From Streptomyces marincola (lineage in GTDB: Bacteria > Actinomycetota > Actinomycetes > Streptomycetales > Streptomycetaceae), in NCBI RefSeq assembly GCF_020410765.1, contig NZ_CP084541.1:2976001-3040000 (forward strand): a stretch of 64,000 nucleotides of DNA, in the 5' to 3' direction. The notes beneath the pieces were generated by a model. The model worked only from the letters and a program-made list of their open reading frames with translations. It did no database searches and was not told the origin of the DNA. Positions 51,641 to 60,600 of the stretch are shown here, piece by piece. The translations under genes and the position numbers were made by a program. Position 1 is the stretch's first letter. Each line of letters begins with the position of its first letter.

Positions 51641-52167
51641 ACGGACGACCCGCCACCGGACCGCCCGCCACCGGACACCCCGGGCACGGAGGCGGCGCCC
51701 GGCCGGGACAGCGCCCCGTCCAGCGTGGCAAGCGCCTCGTCGAGCAGCGCGCGGTTCGCCGGGTGCGACAGCGTGCCGCGGGCCTCGGCGGGCGGCAGCC
51801 ACAGCATCCGGTCGATCTCGTCGTTCGGCACGAACTCGCCCGACACCGCCTCGGCCGCCCAGTAGTCGACCTCCTTGGGCCGCCCCTGCGCCAGGTAGCG
51901 CTGCGTCGTCAGCCGCCGACCGAGCACGATCTCCGCGCCCGTCTCCTCGCGCACCTCGCGCCGGGCCGCCGCCACGGGCGCCTCGTCCCGTTGCAGCTTC
52001 CCCTTGGGGTGCGACCAGTCGCCGTGCTTGGGCCGGTGCACGAGGGCGAACTCGATCCCGCCCGCCTCCGCCCGGCGCCACAGCACGCACCCCGCCGCCC
52101 GCACCTCGGGCGGCCCGGACTCCGCACGCGCCCCGCTCCCGGACGCGGGCCCGCCCTCAGGCGCCAC
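51616..52167 (-). CDS. Nudix hydrolase, MutT1-like
   Basis: 183 aa. A full Nudix box is present: GKLQRDEAPVAAARREVREE (the pattern GX5EX7REUXEEXGU is satisfied, ending TGAEI). Relatives next to ppk hydrolyse diadenosine polyphosphates, 8-oxo-GTP or diphosphoinositol phosphates. The GTG overlaps the ppk stop by 11 bp, so it is the second gene of a ppk operon. The C-terminus is a Gly/Ser-rich tail. Confidence 0.9.
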   Translation of the reverse strand: MAPEGGPASGSGARAESGPPEVRAAGCVLWRRAEAGGIEFALVHRPKHGDWSHPKGKLQRDEAPVAAARREVREETGAEIVLGRRLTTQRYLAQGRPKEVDYWAAEAVSGEFVPNDEIDRMLWLPPAEARGTLSHPANRALLDEALATLDGALSRPGAASVPGVSGGGRSGGGSSVQGRGRGA

Positions 52168-54406
52168 GCCGCTTCCTCCGCGCCTCGATCAGCATCTCCT
52201 GCACGTTGCGCAGCGGCCGGCCCTCCTCGTCCACCGCGTGCCGCGTCCAGCGGCCGTCGGGCCCGAGGTGCCACGAGGCCGTGCTGTCCGCCGTGCCCGT
52301 GGCCAGCAGGCGGGTGAGGGTCGAGCGGTGCGCGGGATCGGTCACGCGCACCAGCACCTCGATCCGCCGGTCGAGGTTGCGGTGCATCAGGTCGGGACTG
52401 CCCAGCCACACCTCGCTCTCGCCGCCGCCGCCGAACGCGTAGACGCGCGAGTGTTCGAGGAACCGGCCCAGCACGCTGCGCACCCGGATGTTCTCCGAGA
52501 GACCCGGCACCCCCGGCCGCACCGCGCAGATGCCGCGCGCCCAGATGTCCACGGGCACCCCGGCCTGCGAGGCCCGGTACAGCTCGTCGATCACGGCCTC
52601 GTCGACGATCGCGTTGGCCTTCATCCGCACCCAGGCAGGACGCCCGGCCCTGTGGTGCTCCACCTCGCGGCGGATGCGCGCGATCAGGCCCTCGCGCAGA
52701 TTGCGCGGCGCGACCAGCAGCCGCCGGTAGTTGTCGCGCCGCGAGTAGCCGGACAGCCGGTTGAACAGGTCGGACAGGTCCGCGCCGACCTCGGGGTCGG
52801 CGGTCAGCAGCCCCAGGTCCTCGTAGAACCGCGCGGTCTTCGGGTGGTAGTTCCCCGTGCCGACGTGCGCGTAGCGGCGCAGGTCCTCGCCCTCCTGCCG
52901 GACCACGAGCGACAGCTTGCAGTGCGTCTTCAGCCCGACCAGGCCGTACACGACGTGGCAGCCGGCCTCTTCGAGCTTGCGCGCCCACTTGATGTTCGCG
53001 TGCTCGTCGAACCTGGCCTTGATCTCCACCAGCACCAGCACCTGCTTGCCCGACTCGGCCGCGTCGATCAGCGCGTCGACGATCGGCGAGTCGCCCGAGG
53101 TGCGGTACAGCGTCTGCTTGATCGCCAGCACGTCCGGGTCGGCCGCGGCCTGTTCGAGGAACGCCTGCACCGAGGTGGAGAACGAGTCGTAGGGGTGGTG
53201 CAGCAGCACGTCCCGCTCGCGCAGCGCGGCGAAGATGTCAGGGGGCGAGGCCGACTCCACCTCGGCGAGGTCCCGGTGCGTCCCGGCGACGAACTTCGGG
53301 TACTTCAGCTCGGGCCGGTCCAGCTCCGCGATCGCCGCGAGCCCGGTCAGGTCGAGCGGCCCCGGCACCGCGAACACCTCCTCGCGCCGGATCTTCAGCT
53401 CGCGCACGAGCAGGTCGAGGACCTCGTCGTCGATGGACTCCTCGACCTCAAGGCGCACCGGCGGCCCGAAGCGGCGGCGCAGCAGCTCCTTCTCCAGGGC
53501 CTGGAGCAGGTTCTCCGCGTCGTCCTCCTCGACCTCCAGGTCCTCGTTCCGCGTGACCCGGAACACGTGGTGGGCGAGGACCTCCATGCCGCGGAACAGC
53601 TCCTCCAGGTGCGCGGCGATGATGTCCTCGACCGGCACGTAGCGCTGCGGCGACGCCTCAAGGAAACGGGACAGCAGCGGCGGCACCTTCACCCGGGCGA
53701 AGTGCTTGTGCCCGGTGGCCGGGTTGCGCACGACGACGGCCAGGTTGAGCGAGAGCCCCGATATGTAGGGGAACGGGTGCGCCGGGTCCACGGCGAGCGG
53801 CGTCAGCACCGGGAAGATCTTCTTCCGGAACAGCGAGAACAGCCGGATCTGCTCCTGCTCGGTCAGATCGGGCCAGCGCAGCAGGTGGATGCCCTCGTCG
53901 GCCAGCTGCCGCGCCACCGTGCTCTGGTAGCAGGCGGCGCTGCGGGTCATCTGCTCCCCGGCCTGCTCCCAGATCGTCTCCAGCACCTCGCGGGGCGGCC
54001 GGCCGGTGACGGAACGGGTCGCCACGCCGGTGGCGATGCGGCGCTTGAGCCCGGCGACCCGCACCATGAAGAACTCGTCCAGGTTGCTGGCGAAGATCGA
54101 CAGGAACTTCGTCCGCTCAAGCAGCGGCGTCGCCGGGTCCTCGGCCATCTCCAGAACGCGCTCGTTGAACGCCAGCCAGCTGCGTTCCCGGTCCAGGAAG
54201 CGGTCGGCGGGCAGCTCGGCGCCGGCGCCGTCCGCGCCGCCCTTAGCCCCCCGCGCGCTCGTGTCCGCCGCCGCGCCCGCGTCCGCCTCCGGTTCCGCGT
54301 CGAGGGCCGCCTCCGGGACCGATTCCGGCTCGCCGCGCTCGCTCGGTTCCGCCGGCGGTGGCACGGTGCGCGAGCGGCCCTGCCTGGGTCGCGTCTTCTG
54401 GGTCAT
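52157..54406 (-). CDS. ppk: polyphosphate kinase 1
   Basis: 749 aa. It polymerises ATP gamma-phosphate into polyphosphate and runs in reverse for ATP regeneration. It has the N domain (RFLDRERSWLAFNERVLEMA), the H domain and the catalytic core with the phospho-His in YAHVGTGNYHPKTARFYED and KTHCKLSLVVRQEG. The first 65 residues are acidic and low-complexity. GGAGG sits only one base from the ATG, an unusually tight spacing. PHO-like repeats lie just upstream. Confidence 0.95.
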   Translation of the reverse strand: MTQKTRPRQGRSRTVPPPAEPSERGEPESVPEAALDAEPEADAGAAADTSARGAKGGADGAGAELPADRFLDRERSWLAFNERVLEMAEDPATPLLERTKFLSIFASNLDEFFMVRVAGLKRRIATGVATRSVTGRPPREVLETIWEQAGEQMTRSAACYQSTVARQLADEGIHLLRWPDLTEQEQIRLFSLFRKKIFPVLTPLAVDPAHPFPYISGLSLNLAVVVRNPATGHKHFARVKVPPLLSRFLEASPQRYVPVEDIIAAHLEELFRGMEVLAHHVFRVTRNEDLEVEEDDAENLLQALEKELLRRRFGPPVRLEVEESIDDEVLDLLVRELKIRREEVFAVPGPLDLTGLAAIAELDRPELKYPKFVAGTHRDLAEVESASPPDIFAALRERDVLLHHPYDSFSTSVQAFLEQAAADPDVLAIKQTLYRTSGDSPIVDALIDAAESGKQVLVLVEIKARFDEHANIKWARKLEEAGCHVVYGLVGLKTHCKLSLVVRQEGEDLRRYAHVGTGNYHPKTARFYEDLGLLTADPEVGADLSDLFNRLSGYSRRDNYRRLLVAPRNLREGLIARIRREVEHHRAGRPAWVRMKANAIVDEAVIDELYRASQAGVPVDIWARGICAVRPGVPGLSENIRVRSVLGRFLEHSRVYAFGGGGESEVWLGSPDLMHRNLDRRIEVLVRVTDPAHRSTLTRLLATGTADSTASWHLGPDGRWTRHAVDEEGRPLRNVQEMLIEARRKRRGA

Positions 54407-54424
54407 ACCTCCATTCTCGCGCCA

Positions 54425-54457
54425 TCCGGACGAACACGGCACGTCAGCGAGGTGAAC
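54425..54457 (-). promoter_or_regulatory. PHO-box-like direct repeats before ppk
   Basis: On the minus strand three 11-base units read GTTCACCTCGC, TGACGTGCCGT and GTTCGTCCGGA. Units 1 and 3 match the PhoP half-site at 7 and 5 of 7 positions. They are 19 bases before the start codon. Confidence 0.65.
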
Positions 54458-54526
54458 GGAGTTAACCGATCGGGCGCCCCCTGTCCGCGCCGGGGGCGCA
54501 CGACCAGAAGGCCGCACGCGGTGCGC

Positions 54527-55447
54527 TCAGGACTCCGTCCGGTACATCAGGTCGGTCTCGAACGTGCGGAAGCCCAGGCCCTCGTACACGCGCACCGCCG
54601 GAACGTTGTCCGCGTCCACGTACAGCATCGCCGTGTCCAGTTCCGGGCCGCGCCCCGGGTCCGCCAGGTACCGCAGCCCGATGGTGGTCAGGGCGCGGCC
54701 GAGGCCCGAGCCCTGCGCCCCGGGCGCGACCCCGAGCACGTACACCTCGCCCAGCCCCTCGGCGGCGTGCGCCTTCGTCCAGTGGAAGCCGACCAGCCCG
54801 CCCTCCTCCGCCCCCGTCTCCCGCACGGCGAGGAAGAACCCGGCCGGGTCGAACCACGACTCGGCCTTCCGCGCGTCGAGATCCTCCTGCGTCAGCGCCC
54901 CCTGCTCGGGGTGGTGCGCGAACGCCCGCGCGTTCAGGTCGAGCCACGCCGCGTCGTCCTTGCCCGGCTCGAACGTGCGCACCCGCACCCCCGCGGGCAG
55001 CACAGGATCCGGCAGGTCGAGCCCGCCGAGCGGCCTGCGCAGCTGGCGCAGCTCGCGGAAGAGCGTGAGCCCCAGCATCTGCGCCAGGTGCCGCGCGGCC
55101 GGGTGCCCGCCGTGCGCCCACAGCCGCAGCCTGCGCCCCGACTCCGCGAGCAGCGCCTCGCCGAGCACGCGGCCGTACCTGCGTCCGCGGTAGTCGGGGT
55201 GGATCACGAGTTCACCCGAGGGCGCCTCCACCGGGTCGGTGCCGTTCAGCTGCGCGTAGCCGACCAGCGCACCCTCTCGGCGCATCAACAAGTGGCGCAC
55301 GCCTGCCCGCGCGCCCCCACGCAACAGCAGCCGGCCCTGCTCCGACACGGCGCTCTGCCCGTCCTCCCGGGCCGCCGCCGCGATCAGCCGCAGCACGATC
55401 TGCCGTTCGTCCTCCGTCACCAGGTCCCGCACCAAGACGTCGCTCAT
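54527..55447 (-). CDS. mshD: mycothiol acetyltransferase MshD
   Basis: 306 aa. It acetylates Cys-GlcN-Ins with acetyl-CoA in the last step of mycothiol synthesis. There are two GNAT domains: the N-terminal half has ELVIHPDYRGRRYGRVLGEALL and the C-terminal catalytic half has VYVLGVAPGAQGSGLGRAL and YVDADNVPAVRVYEGLGF. TAGAGT (55455-55460) ends 7 bases before the ATG, so the mRNA is likely leaderless. It is divergent from the nucleotidase gene. Confidence 0.95.
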   Translation of the reverse strand: MSDVLVRDLVTEDERQIVLRLIAAAAREDGQSAVSEQGRLLLRGGARAGVRHLLMRREGALVGYAQLNGTDPVEAPSGELVIHPDYRGRRYGRVLGEALLAESGRRLRLWAHGGHPAARHLAQMLGLTLFRELRQLRRPLGGLDLPDPVLPAGVRVRTFEPGKDDAAWLDLNARAFAHHPEQGALTQEDLDARKAESWFDPAGFFLAVRETGAEEGGLVGFHWTKAHAAEGLGEVYVLGVAPGAQGSGLGRALTTIGLRYLADPGRGPELDTAMLYVDADNVPAVRVYEGLGFRTFETDLMYRTES

Positions 55448-55576
55448 GGCAGCGACTCTAGGACGAACGGGCCCCGTGCGGGCGCAGCCGGAGTGCACCG
55501 GCCCGTTGTGCCCGGCCTCCTGACGGCCGCGCGCGGCGGCGCTAGGGTGCCGCCGGACCGAAGGGATGAACCGCTG

Positions 55577-57397
55577 ATGCACGCACGGAAGTACAGGCTG
55601 ACCGCGACCGTGGCCGCCCTGGCCGCCGCCGCGGCTGTCCTCACCCTCTCCCCCGCCGCGCAGGCGGCGCGCGACGGCGCCGCGCCCTCCGCGGCCGACG
55701 CGGCCGACGGCTCGGGCGGCTGGCAGCCGGTACCCGACCGGACCGTCGACCTCCAGATCCTGGCCCTCAACGACCTGCACGGCGCGCTCGAACCGCCGTC
55801 GGGATCGGGCGGCCAACTGATCCACGAGCACGAGGACGGCACCACCGAAACCCTCACGGCCGGCGGCGTCGAGTACCTGGCCACCGGCCTGCGCGAGGCG
55901 CGGCGCGGCCACGAGCGCTCCGTCACGGTCGCGGCCGGCGACCTGGTCGGGGCCACGCCGCTGCTCTCCGGCCTCTTCCACGACGAGCCCACGATCGAGG
56001 CGCTGAACGCGCTGGAGATGGACGTCGCCGGGGTCGGCAACCACGAGTTCGACGAGGGCTGGGAGGAGCTGGTCCGCCTCCAGGAGGGCGGCTGCCACCC
56101 GGTGGACGGCTGCTACGCGCAGGGGCGCGAGTTCACCGGCGCCGACTTCCCCTACCTGGCGGCCAACGTGGTGGACGAGGACACCGGCGAGCCCATCCTG
56201 GAGCCCTACACGGTGCGGCGGCTGAACGGCGTCCGCGTCGGCTTCATCGGCGTCACGCTCGAAGGCACCGCCGACATCGTCACCCGGGCCGGCATCGAGG
56301 GCCTGGAGTTCCGCGACGAGGTCGAGACGATCAACCGCTACACCGCGGAACTCGCCGACCAGGGCGTGCACGCCGTGATCGCGCTCGTCCACGAGGGCGG
56401 CTACCCCGAGGCCGACGCGTACAACGCGGACTGCGACGCGGCCGGCGGCGGCCTGTCGGGCCCGATCACCGACATCGCCGCGCGCACCGACGCGCGCGTC
56501 GACGCGCTCGTCACCGGGCACACCCACCAGCCCTACGTGTGCACCCTGCCCGACCCCTCGGGCCGCGACCGGCTGGTCACCTCGGCCGCCTCCAACGGCC
56601 GCCTGTTCACCGAGCTGAACATGCGGTACGACCGCCTGACCCGCGACATCGTGCGCACGTCCGTCGAGGGCACCAACCGCGTCGTGGACCGCGAGCAGGA
56701 GCGCGCCCCCGACCTGACCGAGCTGATCGCCTACTGGAACGGTCTTGCCGCCCCGGTCGCGAACGAGCCCATCGGCTGGATCTCCGAGGACATCGAGGGC
56801 CGCGGCGCCGGCACCCCCGAGTTCCCGCTCGGCGACCTGATCGCCGACGCGCAGCTCGCCCACGCCAGGGAGCTGGACCCGGACGCCGACCTGGCCCTCA
56901 TGAACCCCGGCGGCGTGCGCGCCGACCTCGTCTTCGACGCCTCGGGGGACGAGGGCGACGGCGTCGTCACCTACGGCGAGGGCTTCACCGTGCAGCCGTT
57001 CTCCAACACCGTCAACATCCTCGACCTCACCGGCGAGCAGCTGCTCGCCGTCCTCACCGAGCAGGTCTCGGGGCCCAACGAGGCGGCGCCGAAGATCCTC
57101 CAGCCCTCCGCGGGGCTCGCCTACACGCTCGACCTCACCCGGGCGGGCGCCGACCGCGTCGTGGCCGGCTCGGTCACGGTGAACGGCGAACCCCTCGACC
57201 CCGCGGCCACCTACCGGGTCGCGGTCAACTCGTTCCTCGCGGGCGGAGGCGACGGGTTCCCCACCCTCGCCGAGGGCACCGACCCGGTCGTCGGCAACGA
57301 CGACATGGCCGTCCTCGCCGCCTACCTGACCGCCAACTCCTCGGCCGGCGCCCCGCTCGCGGCGCCCCCGGCCGACCGCATCACCGTCGTCGAATGA
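55577..57397 (+). CDS. secreted 5'-nucleotidase/2',3'-cyclic phosphodiesterase (UshA family)
   Basis: 606 aa. A signal peptide occupies residues 1-30, with cleavage after AAQA. The metallophosphoesterase domain has LNDLHGALEP, VGNHEFDEGW and VTGHTHQPYVC; the C-terminal nucleotide-binding domain has MNPGGVRADL and NTVNILDLTGEQLL. It releases phosphate and nucleosides from extracellular nucleotides. No PHO box is evident before it, although the role fits phosphate scavenging. Confidence 0.94.
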   Translation: MHARKYRLTATVAALAAAAAVLTLSPAAQAARDGAAPSAADAADGSGGWQPVPDRTVDLQILALNDLHGALEPPSGSGGQLIHEHEDGTTETLTAGGVEYLATGLREARRGHERSVTVAAGDLVGATPLLSGLFHDEPTIEALNALEMDVAGVGNHEFDEGWEELVRLQEGGCHPVDGCYAQGREFTGADFPYLAANVVDEDTGEPILEPYTVRRLNGVRVGFIGVTLEGTADIVTRAGIEGLEFRDEVETINRYTAELADQGVHAVIALVHEGGYPEADAYNADCDAAGGGLSGPITDIAARTDARVDALVTGHTHQPYVCTLPDPSGRDRLVTSAASNGRLFTELNMRYDRLTRDIVRTSVEGTNRVVDREQERAPDLTELIAYWNGLAAPVANEPIGWISEDIEGRGAGTPEFPLGDLIADAQLAHARELDPDADLALMNPGGVRADLVFDASGDEGDGVVTYGEGFTVQPFSNTVNILDLTGEQLLAVLTEQVSGPNEAAPKILQPSAGLAYTLDLTRAGADRVVAGSVTVNGEPLDPAATYRVAVNSFLAGGGDGFPTLAEGTDPVVGNDDMAVLAAYLTANSSAGAPLAAPPADRITVVE

Positions 57398-57406
57398 CGG
57401 CGCGGC

Positions 57407-57431
57407 GTCCCGGGCCGACAGGGCCCGGGAC
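57407..57431. terminator. bidirectional terminator between convergent genes
   Basis: A 10-bp stem (GTCCCGGGCC) with a 5-base loop, between the nucleotidase and PPTase stops. Confidence 0.8.
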
Positions 57432-57447
57432 ACCGGCCGCACGACCG

Positions 57448-58206
57448 CTACGAGGGCACGGCCCCCGTTACGCTGCCGCGCCCGCCGTCCGGGCCGTCCG
57501 GCGCCGCAGCGGGCCCGGCGGCGGGCCCGGCCGCGCGCTCGCGCACCAGCCCGATCGCGGTGCCCACCAGGCCGTCGCGCACGTCCCAGCGGCCGGTGAA
57601 ACCGCCGAGCCGCACCCCGTTCACGACCGGCCCCGGCACCAGCAGCCGCGCCCTGAACGTCCCCGCGTCCGGGTCGGGCTCGATCACCGCCTCCTCGAAG
57701 TCGAGCCACTTGCGCGTCAGCGGGAACCAGACCTTGTAGACGCTCTCCTTGGCGCTGAAGATCAGCCGGTCCCACGCCACGTCGGGCCGCCGCGCGGCCA
57801 GCCCGGGCAGCGCGGCCCGCTCCTCGGGCAGCGCGATCAGGTTCAGCACGCCCGAGTCGCGCAACGGCTCGTTCGGCTCGACGTCCATCCCGACGCCGTC
57901 CATGTCCGCCGCCCTGGCCACCGCCGCGGCCCGGTAGCCGCGGCAGTGCGTCATCGTGCCGACGAACCCGTCCGGCCACCGCGGCGCACCGCGTTCGCCC
58001 GGCAGCAGCGGAACGCGCGGCCCGCCGAGCCCGGCCAGCGCGGAACGGGCGCAGTACCGCACCGTCCCGAACTCCCTGCGCCGCTCGTCGACGGCCGCGG
58101 CGATACGTTCCGCCTCCTCGGGGAACAGGCCCGGGTCCGCCACGTCCTGCGCGGTCTCCACGACCGCGACCGGCTCGGGCAGCAGCCCGCGGAACAGTCC
58201 GCTCAT
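57448..58206 (-). CDS. 4'-phosphopantetheinyl transferase (Sfp/EntD type)
   Basis: 252 aa. It transfers phosphopantetheine from CoA to carrier proteins, activating polyketide and nonribosomal peptide synthetases. MTHCRGYRAAAVARA, GVGMDVEPNEPLRD (metal Asp and Glu) and DRLIFSAKESVYKVWFPL (the KES motif) are the family signatures. Its start overlaps the metallophosphoesterase stop by 4 bp. A SoxR box lies before the operon, so it may be redox-controlled. Confidence 0.94.
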   Translation of the reverse strand: MSGLFRGLLPEPVAVVETAQDVADPGLFPEEAERIAAAVDERRREFGTVRYCARSALAGLGGPRVPLLPGERGAPRWPDGFVGTMTHCRGYRAAAVARAADMDGVGMDVEPNEPLRDSGVLNLIALPEERAALPGLAARRPDVAWDRLIFSAKESVYKVWFPLTRKWLDFEEAVIEPDPDAGTFRARLLVPGPVVNGVRLGGFTGRWDVRDGLVGTAIGLVRERAAGPAAGPAAAPDGPDGGRGSVTGAVPS

Positions 58207-59048
58207 CGCCCCGCCACCGCCTCCGAGGGAAGGACGGGCACCAGCCGGCCCGGCGCCTGCGCGCGCGGCTGCCACTCGCGCGGATACCCGAGCGACACCT
58301 CCTGGTGCGGCACGCCGTCGTGATGGATCAGCCGCGGGATGTGCAGGTGCCCGTACACCACGGCGGCGGCGCCGAAGCGGCGCGGCCAGTCCTCCGTGGC
58401 CTCGGTACCGCACCACAGCGCGAACTCCGGATAGCGCAGCACGCGCGTGGGCTCGCGCACCATCGGCCAGTGGTTGACCATCACCACCGGGACGCCGGAC
58501 GGCAGTTCGTTCCTCAGCCTGGCCTCGGTGAACGCCAGCCGCGCCCGGCACCAGTCCTCCGCGCCCGCGTACGGCTCGGGCTTCAGCAGGAACTCGTCCG
58601 TGCACACCACCCCGGCCGCCTCCGCGACGTCGAGCGCCTGGGCCTTGGTGAACGTCCCCGGCGGGCGGAAGGTGTAGTCGTACAGCAGGAACAGCGGGGC
58701 GATCACGGCCGGCCCGCCCGCTCCCTCGAACACCGGGAAGGGGTCCTCGGGCGTCACCACACCGAGGCCGCGGCACATCTCCACCAGGCGCCGGTAACGC
58801 GCCTCGCCCTTCAGCGTCACCGGGTCGTCCGGCGGCGTCCACAGCTCGTGGTTGCCCGGGACCCACACGACCTTGGCGAACCGGCCGCTCAGCAGCCTCA
58901 GCGCCCACTCGATGTCCTCGAACATCTCGCCGACGTCACCGGCCACCAGGAGCCAGTCGTCGTCCTCGTCGGGCCGCAGCCGTTCCACGATGTGCCGGTT
59001 CTCCTCGTACCGCACATGCAGATCGCTGATGGCCACCAACTTCCCCAT
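58203..59048 (-). CDS. calcineurin-like metallophosphoesterase
   Basis: 281 aa. The dinuclear metal motifs are complete: AISDLHVRYEEN, VAGDVGEMFED, VPGNHELWTP, VMVNHWPMVRE and VYGHLHIPRLI. GGGGAG lies 6 bases before the ATG. The substrate is unknown; its conserved coupling to a phosphopantetheinyl transferase gene suggests a role in CoA-related or carrier-protein metabolism (inference). Confidence 0.9.
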   Translation of the reverse strand: MGKLVAISDLHVRYEENRHIVERLRPDEDDDWLLVAGDVGEMFEDIEWALRLLSGRFAKVVWVPGNHELWTPPDDPVTLKGEARYRRLVEMCRGLGVVTPEDPFPVFEGAGGPAVIAPLFLLYDYTFRPPGTFTKAQALDVAEAAGVVCTDEFLLKPEPYAGAEDWCRARLAFTEARLRNELPSGVPVVMVNHWPMVREPTRVLRYPEFALWCGTEATEDWPRRFGAAAVVYGHLHIPRLIHHDGVPHQEVSLGYPREWQPRAQAPGRLVPVLPSEAVAGR

Positions 59049-59106
59049 GCACAACTCCCCTCCACAGCGCGCGATTTCCCACGCTACCGCACACCCGGGA
59101 GATGCA

Positions 59107-59124
59107 CTTCAAGTGAGCTTGACG
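59107..59124. promoter_or_regulatory. SoxR box in the soxR/metallophosphoesterase divergent region
   Basis: CTTCAAGTGAGCTTGACG matches the SoxR consensus CCTCAAGTTAACTTGAGG at 14 of 18 positions. It lies between TTCAAG and TACGAT (59131-59136), the probable -35 and -10 of soxR, and 59 bases from the start of the divergent gene. Confidence 0.75.
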
Positions 59125-59142
59125 TTTCGCTACGATGACGGC

Positions 59143-59688
59143 ATGGCTCCGCGCATCGTCAAGGAACTCACCATCGGCCAGCTCGCCCAGCGCAGCGGCG
59201 TGGCGACCTCGGCGCTCAGGTTCTACGAGGACCGCGGACTGATCTCCAGCCGCCGCACCTCGGGCAACCAGCGCCGCTACCCGCGGGACATGCTGCGCCG
59301 CGTGGCGTTCATCCGGGTCTCGCAGAACGTCGGCATGCCCCTGGGCGCGATCCACGCCGCGCTCGAACGGCTGCCCGAGGGCCGCACGCCGACCAAGGAG
59401 GACTGGGCCGAGGTCTCCGGCTACTGGCGCAGGGACCTCGACGCCCGCATCCGGCAGCTGTCGCGCCTGCGCGACGAGCTGACCGAGTGCATCGGCTGCG
59501 GCTGCCTCTCGCTGGAGAGCTGCATGCTCGCCAACCCCGACGACATCTGCGGCGAACGCGGCCAGGGGCCGCGCCGACTGATCGAAGAGGACCCGGACGC
59601 CGCGCCGGGGAGCGCACCGGCGGGGGACTGCGCCGCCGAGGCGTACGAGGACTGCGCCGAGGCGTACGCCGGCTGCGATTCCCGCTGA
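59143..59688 (+). CDS. soxR: redox-sensing transcriptional regulator SoxR
   Basis: 181 aa. A MerR-family protein whose [2Fe-2S] cluster ligands are at Cys116, Cys119, Cys121 and Cys127 (CIGCGCLSLESC), the exact SoxR spacing. The N-terminal helix-turn-helix reads LTIGQLAQRSGVATSALRFY. In Streptomyces SoxR responds to redox-active metabolites. The C-terminal tail carries three extra cysteines in a short repeat (CAAEAYEDCAEAYAGC). TACGAT ends 6 bases before the ATG: leaderless and probably autoregulated. Confidence 0.96.
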   Translation: MAPRIVKELTIGQLAQRSGVATSALRFYEDRGLISSRRTSGNQRRYPRDMLRRVAFIRVSQNVGMPLGAIHAALERLPEGRTPTKEDWAEVSGYWRRDLDARIRQLSRLRDELTECIGCGCLSLESCMLANPDDICGERGQGPRRLIEEDPDAAPGSAPAGDCAAEAYEDCAEAYAGCDSR

Positions 59689-59703
59689 CCGCCACCCGCG
59701 TCC

Positions 59704-60600
59704 TCAGCGCCGCCGCGCCGCGCCCCGCCGGCCGGAACGCCGCCCGTGCGGCCGGGCCGGGCGGACGGCGGCGGTCCGCCCGCGGGACCAGTGGCCGGGG
59801 CGGACGAGCCCGTCCGGCAACCGGGTGGCGCCGTCACCGCGCGCGGCGGTCAGCTGGGCCTGGGTGAGGAACAGGGCCCCGGTGAGGTCGGCGCCGCTCA
59901 GGTCGGCGTCACGGAAATCCGCGCCGGTGACGTCCGCCACCCGCAGGTCGGCGCCGGTGAGGTCGGCACCCAGGAACCGGGCGCCGCGCAGGCTCGCACC
60001 CCGCAGGGCCGCGCCGCGCAGCCTGGCCCCGGTGAGATCGGCCCCCCGGTGATCGCGGTGCGGGCCCGGCACCCCGGCCCGCACCAGCTCGCCGGCCCGC
60101 AGCAGCAGCGGGTTGACCTCGTCCCTGACCGCGGTGACGTCGAGGGCGGCGAGGTCGCCCGGGTCGGCGCCCGCGCGCCGGTCCAGGTCGACGGCCGCGC
60201 GCCGCAGCCCGGGGTGCACGGGGGCCGCGGCCTCCATGGCCAGCGCCTGGTGCACGTACCACAGGAGTTCATGCAGGGCCCGCACCACGGGGAAGACCCT
60301 GAACATCGGTCCCGCCACCGCCGGATCGCCCCGCCAGCCGCGACCGCCGAACGTCTCGCGCGACACCCGCTGTCCCGCGCCGAAGCAGTCGAAGACAGTG
60401 CAGCCCGTCCAACCGCGCTCCCGCAGGTGGGCGTGGACGCGGCAGCTGGAGTCGTCCGCCAGGTTCGCGCACGCCCGGCCGGCGGGCTTGTCCACGGGGA
60501 AGTCCGCGGAGGCGGCGAAGGGCAGCGCGACACAGCAGAGCCCCTGGCAACTGCCGCAGTCGGCACGCAGGTACGCCGGCGGCTCGTGCCGTGCGCTCAC
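59704..60600 (-). CDS. YkgJ-type cysteine-cluster and pentapeptide-repeat fusion protein
   Basis: 298 aa from a GTG that overlaps the upstream acetyltransferase stop (GTGA). The N-terminal 90 residues are Cys-rich (ADCGSCQGLCCVALPF, RACANLADDSSCRVH, GWTGCTVFDCFGAGQ), similar to YkgJ/UPF0153 metal-binding clusters. Residues about 185-255 are pentapeptide repeats (GADLTGARLRGAALRGASL). The tail is Arg-rich. The biochemical role is unknown. Confidence 0.83.
   Translation of the reverse strand: MSARHEPPAYLRADCGSCQGLCCVALPFAASADFPVDKPAGRACANLADDSSCRVHAHLRERGWTGCTVFDCFGAGQRVSRETFGGRGWRGDPAVAGPMFRVFPVVRALHELLWYVHQALAMEAAAPVHPGLRRAAVDLDRRAGADPGDLAALDVTAVRDEVNPLLLRAGELVRAGVPGPHRDHRGADLTGARLRGAALRGASLRGARFLGADLTGADLRVADVTGADFRDADLSGADLTGALFLTQAQLTAARGDGATRLPDGLVRPGHWSRGRTAAVRPARPHGRRSGRRGAARRR

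Noticed and set aside
52004..55576. A long in-frame extension upstream of the secreted nucleotidase
   Set aside because: It runs antisense through ppk and mshD; the real protein starts at 55577 with a signal peptide.
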